Positions 13,081-14,361 of a stretch of DNA of 14,361 nt are shown here, piece after piece; within the stretch, counting starts at the first letter, position 1, and each line of letters starts with the position of its first letter. Under the pieces are notes generated by a model. The model ran no database searches and was not told where the DNA came from. It worked only from the letters and a program-made list of their open reading frames with translations. The stretch is taken from assembly GCA_016839245.1 (NCBI GenBank), contig JAEOUN010000021.1, positions 1 through 14,361 of the forward strand, read 5' to 3'. This DNA comes from Candidatus Thorarchaeota archaeon (GTDB lineage Archaea; Asgardarchaeota; Thorarchaeia; Thorarchaeales; Thorarchaeaceae). The translations under genes were made by a program, and so were the position numbers.

Positions 13081-14139
13081 GTGGGAAATGAAAACAGACA
13101 ACAGAGAATTGCAATGCAATCTTTCCTATTTCTTCTAGGCTTATTACTCGTTTTGTCTTGCTTTCTTATGCCAAGTTATTCCTATATTGGATCACCGCAA
13201 AAGTTGCCCTATACTCATTCATTTATTCTCTCTGAGGAATCTCCTTCGTATGAATACAATATCTCAAGTCCCGATTTTGGAATATCCTCCCTTCATACGA
13301 ATAATACCTCTGTAAACATAGTCGTATGGCATCAGGATCAAGTAGTTTTCAATGTGACAAATGTCCAAGAAATCATTGATTTTGATATCGAGTTTCCAGT
13401 GTCTGGTTCATATATGTGGCGGTTAGAAATAGTTCGGCAAGATGGTGATGTATCCATTGACCTTACGACATATCAATGGGCCATTGCCATTGCTTATGTA
13501 AAGAATCCTCCACTTCAATTACTTGCTATGACTACAGGAACAGGAATCACCCTCTATGCACTCTATCTGCTGTTCAAATCGTACCGTGGTCTAACTTCTT
13601 ATGAAGCCAGAGGTGCAAAATTTCTAGCAATAGTAGTGTTACTGCTTATTGGTACTGTATTCTGTCATCCCTTGATAAAAGGCATACTTGGCGGAGACTT
13701 CATACCAGTATACACAGTCGAAACCCTTCCAGATGAAACCTATCAATTTGTATTAAATGAAACACATCCTACTTCATTGCTTAATCTTTCGAGCTTGTAT
13801 CCACAAGGGCAATCATCTGTTTCTATCAAAATACACTCGATGACTTCCAGTCAGTATCCCTTTCAATTATCAGTCATCACTAGCAATACCTTTAGCCTTA
13901 CTCTGGAAGAAGAATCAGACAACAATGATTGGTGGATCACAATCCCACTCGATGTCAATTCACCTTCTGTGGTTAGCTTCGAGAGAATTGATACAGATTT
14001 GAATGGAGCGTTCAATGTAGAAATACAATATCAAATTCGAACTCCAAGGGAAGACATCATAATGCCAGCAATCTTTGGTGCCTTCGGCTTGATTGCCATT
14101 ATTGGTGGACTCTCTCTTGCAAATAGGCTTGATAGATGA
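13081..14139 (+). CDS. Four-helix membrane protein with two outer beta domains
   Basis: I do not recognise this 352-residue protein. A hydrophobic signal or anchor helix is at about 13-32. A beta-rich, sequon-bearing domain follows (about 45-135), then two membrane helices at about 146-166 and 180-198. A second beta-rich domain (about 215-320) and a last helix at about 327-347 complete it. Five or six N-glycosylation sequons (near 60, 74, 75, 91, 226 and 235) all lie in the two domains predicted outside, which supports the topology. The two halves have the same order (helix, outer domain, helix), suggesting an internal duplication, although the sequence likeness is weak. GTG 13081 is preceded by GAGGG at about 7 nt; there is no alternative ATG nearby in frame before residue 12. 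Function unknown; likely cell-surface. Confidence 0.75.
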   Translation: MGNENRQQRIAMQSFLFLLGLLLVLSCFLMPSYSYIGSPQKLPYTHSFILSEESPSYEYNISSPDFGISSLHTNNTSVNIVVWHQDQVVFNVTNVQEIIDFDIEFPVSGSYMWRLEIVRQDGDVSIDLTTYQWAIAIAYVKNPPLQLLAMTTGTGITLYALYLLFKSYRGLTSYEARGAKFLAIVVLLLIGTVFCHPLIKGILGGDFIPVYTVETLPDETYQFVLNETHPTSLLNLSSLYPQGQSSVSIKIHSMTSSQYPFQLSVITSNTFSLTLEEESDNNDWWITIPLDVNSPSVVSFERIDTDLNGAFNVEIQYQIRTPREDIIMPAIFGAFGLIAIIGGLSLANRLDR

Positions 14140-14250
14140 GGCAAAAACGTAACTTAGCAAATCCAGAATGGAATCTGATAGCTATAGAGTGTCTGAATAA
14201 TGCAAATAGCAAATAGAGAATTTACTATGGTGACAAAGTGTCGTCGGGAG

Positions 14251-14361
14251 TCAACTATCTAGAAACTTATCTAATTCAACATCTGGAAATGCAACTCGGT
14301 TGAAATTCTTTCCCTTTGTAATCAATGGTTTTGTTACATCAAATCCAATTTTGGTAGTCAA
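14251..14361 (-). CDS. C-terminal end of an unidentified protein
   Basis: The minus strand is open from the window edge to a TGA at 14251-14253, giving 36 residues that include FDVTKPLITKG and end RVAFPDVELDKFLDS. The composition is that of a soluble protein end. It could be chance, since the frame is short, but no stop interrupts it. The 111 bases between it and the preceding gene hold nothing I can identify. Confidence 0.45.
   Translation of the reverse strand: MTTKIGFDVTKPLITKGKNFNRVAFPDVELDKFLDS

Noticed and set aside
1..14361. tRNA genes, CRISPR arrays, insertion sequences or toxin-antitoxin operons
   Set aside because: Searched by eye on both strands; no cloverleaf, repeat-spacer pattern, transposase or terminal repeats were seen.

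Overview
The window looks like a stretch of archaeal chromosome, and the gene set fits an Asgard-type archaeon (inference, not proven). The evidence is an archaeal-type NadM, an archaeal/eukaryotic-type prolyl-tRNA synthetase with a C-terminal Cys4 zinc site, an RtcA cyclase, TATA boxes about 25-30 bp upstream of near-leaderless starts, some GGAGG/GGTGA ribosome sites, AT-rich DNA, and a phosphodiesterase whose sequence is strikingly like eukaryotic VPS29. No tRNA, rRNA, CRISPR array, insertion sequence or phage gene was seen.

Layout. 1-356 (-) is the start of rtcA, divergent from nadM (475-999, +). proS follows (1155-2633, +) with a long leader and a hairpin terminator at its end. Next is a 2-hydroxyacid-dehydrogenase-family protein (to 3676). 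It is followed by a two-gene operon with a 1-base overlap: a helix-hairpin-helix/MutS-type ATPase (3751-6036) and the VPS29-like phosphodiesterase (6036-6611). A protein of unknown function (6627-7235, -) converges on that operon. A one-domain surface protein (7416-7925, +) and a cupin (7951-8322, +) follow. Then come two GNAT acetyltransferases in divergent orientation (8410-8868, - and 9133-10017, +), a Hef/RIG-I-like SF2 helicase (-, TATA box and leaderless ATG at 11802) and a two-helix membrane protein (-, 11917-12537).

The least ordinary part is 12540-13080, which at first looks empty. On the minus strand it encodes two tiny basic proteins of 33 and 29 residues. They share a C-terminal motif (ST-E/D-A-V/I-x-YA-x-x-YRR), half of the identical residues use different codons, and the second gene has a perfect GGAGGT that overlaps the stop of the first. 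That ribosome site and the start codon sit inside a hairpin, so the pair appears translationally coupled. A TATATATA box upstream could serve both this pair and, in the other direction, a possible 27-residue membrane peptide plus a 352-residue four-helix surface protein (13081-14139). The last 111 bases hold the C-terminal end of a further minus-strand gene.

Most of the named genes are housekeeping (NAD synthesis, tRNA charging, RNA end processing, DNA repair or helicase functions). The membrane proteins, the unknown minus-strand protein and the micro-gene pair have no function that can be read from the sequence.
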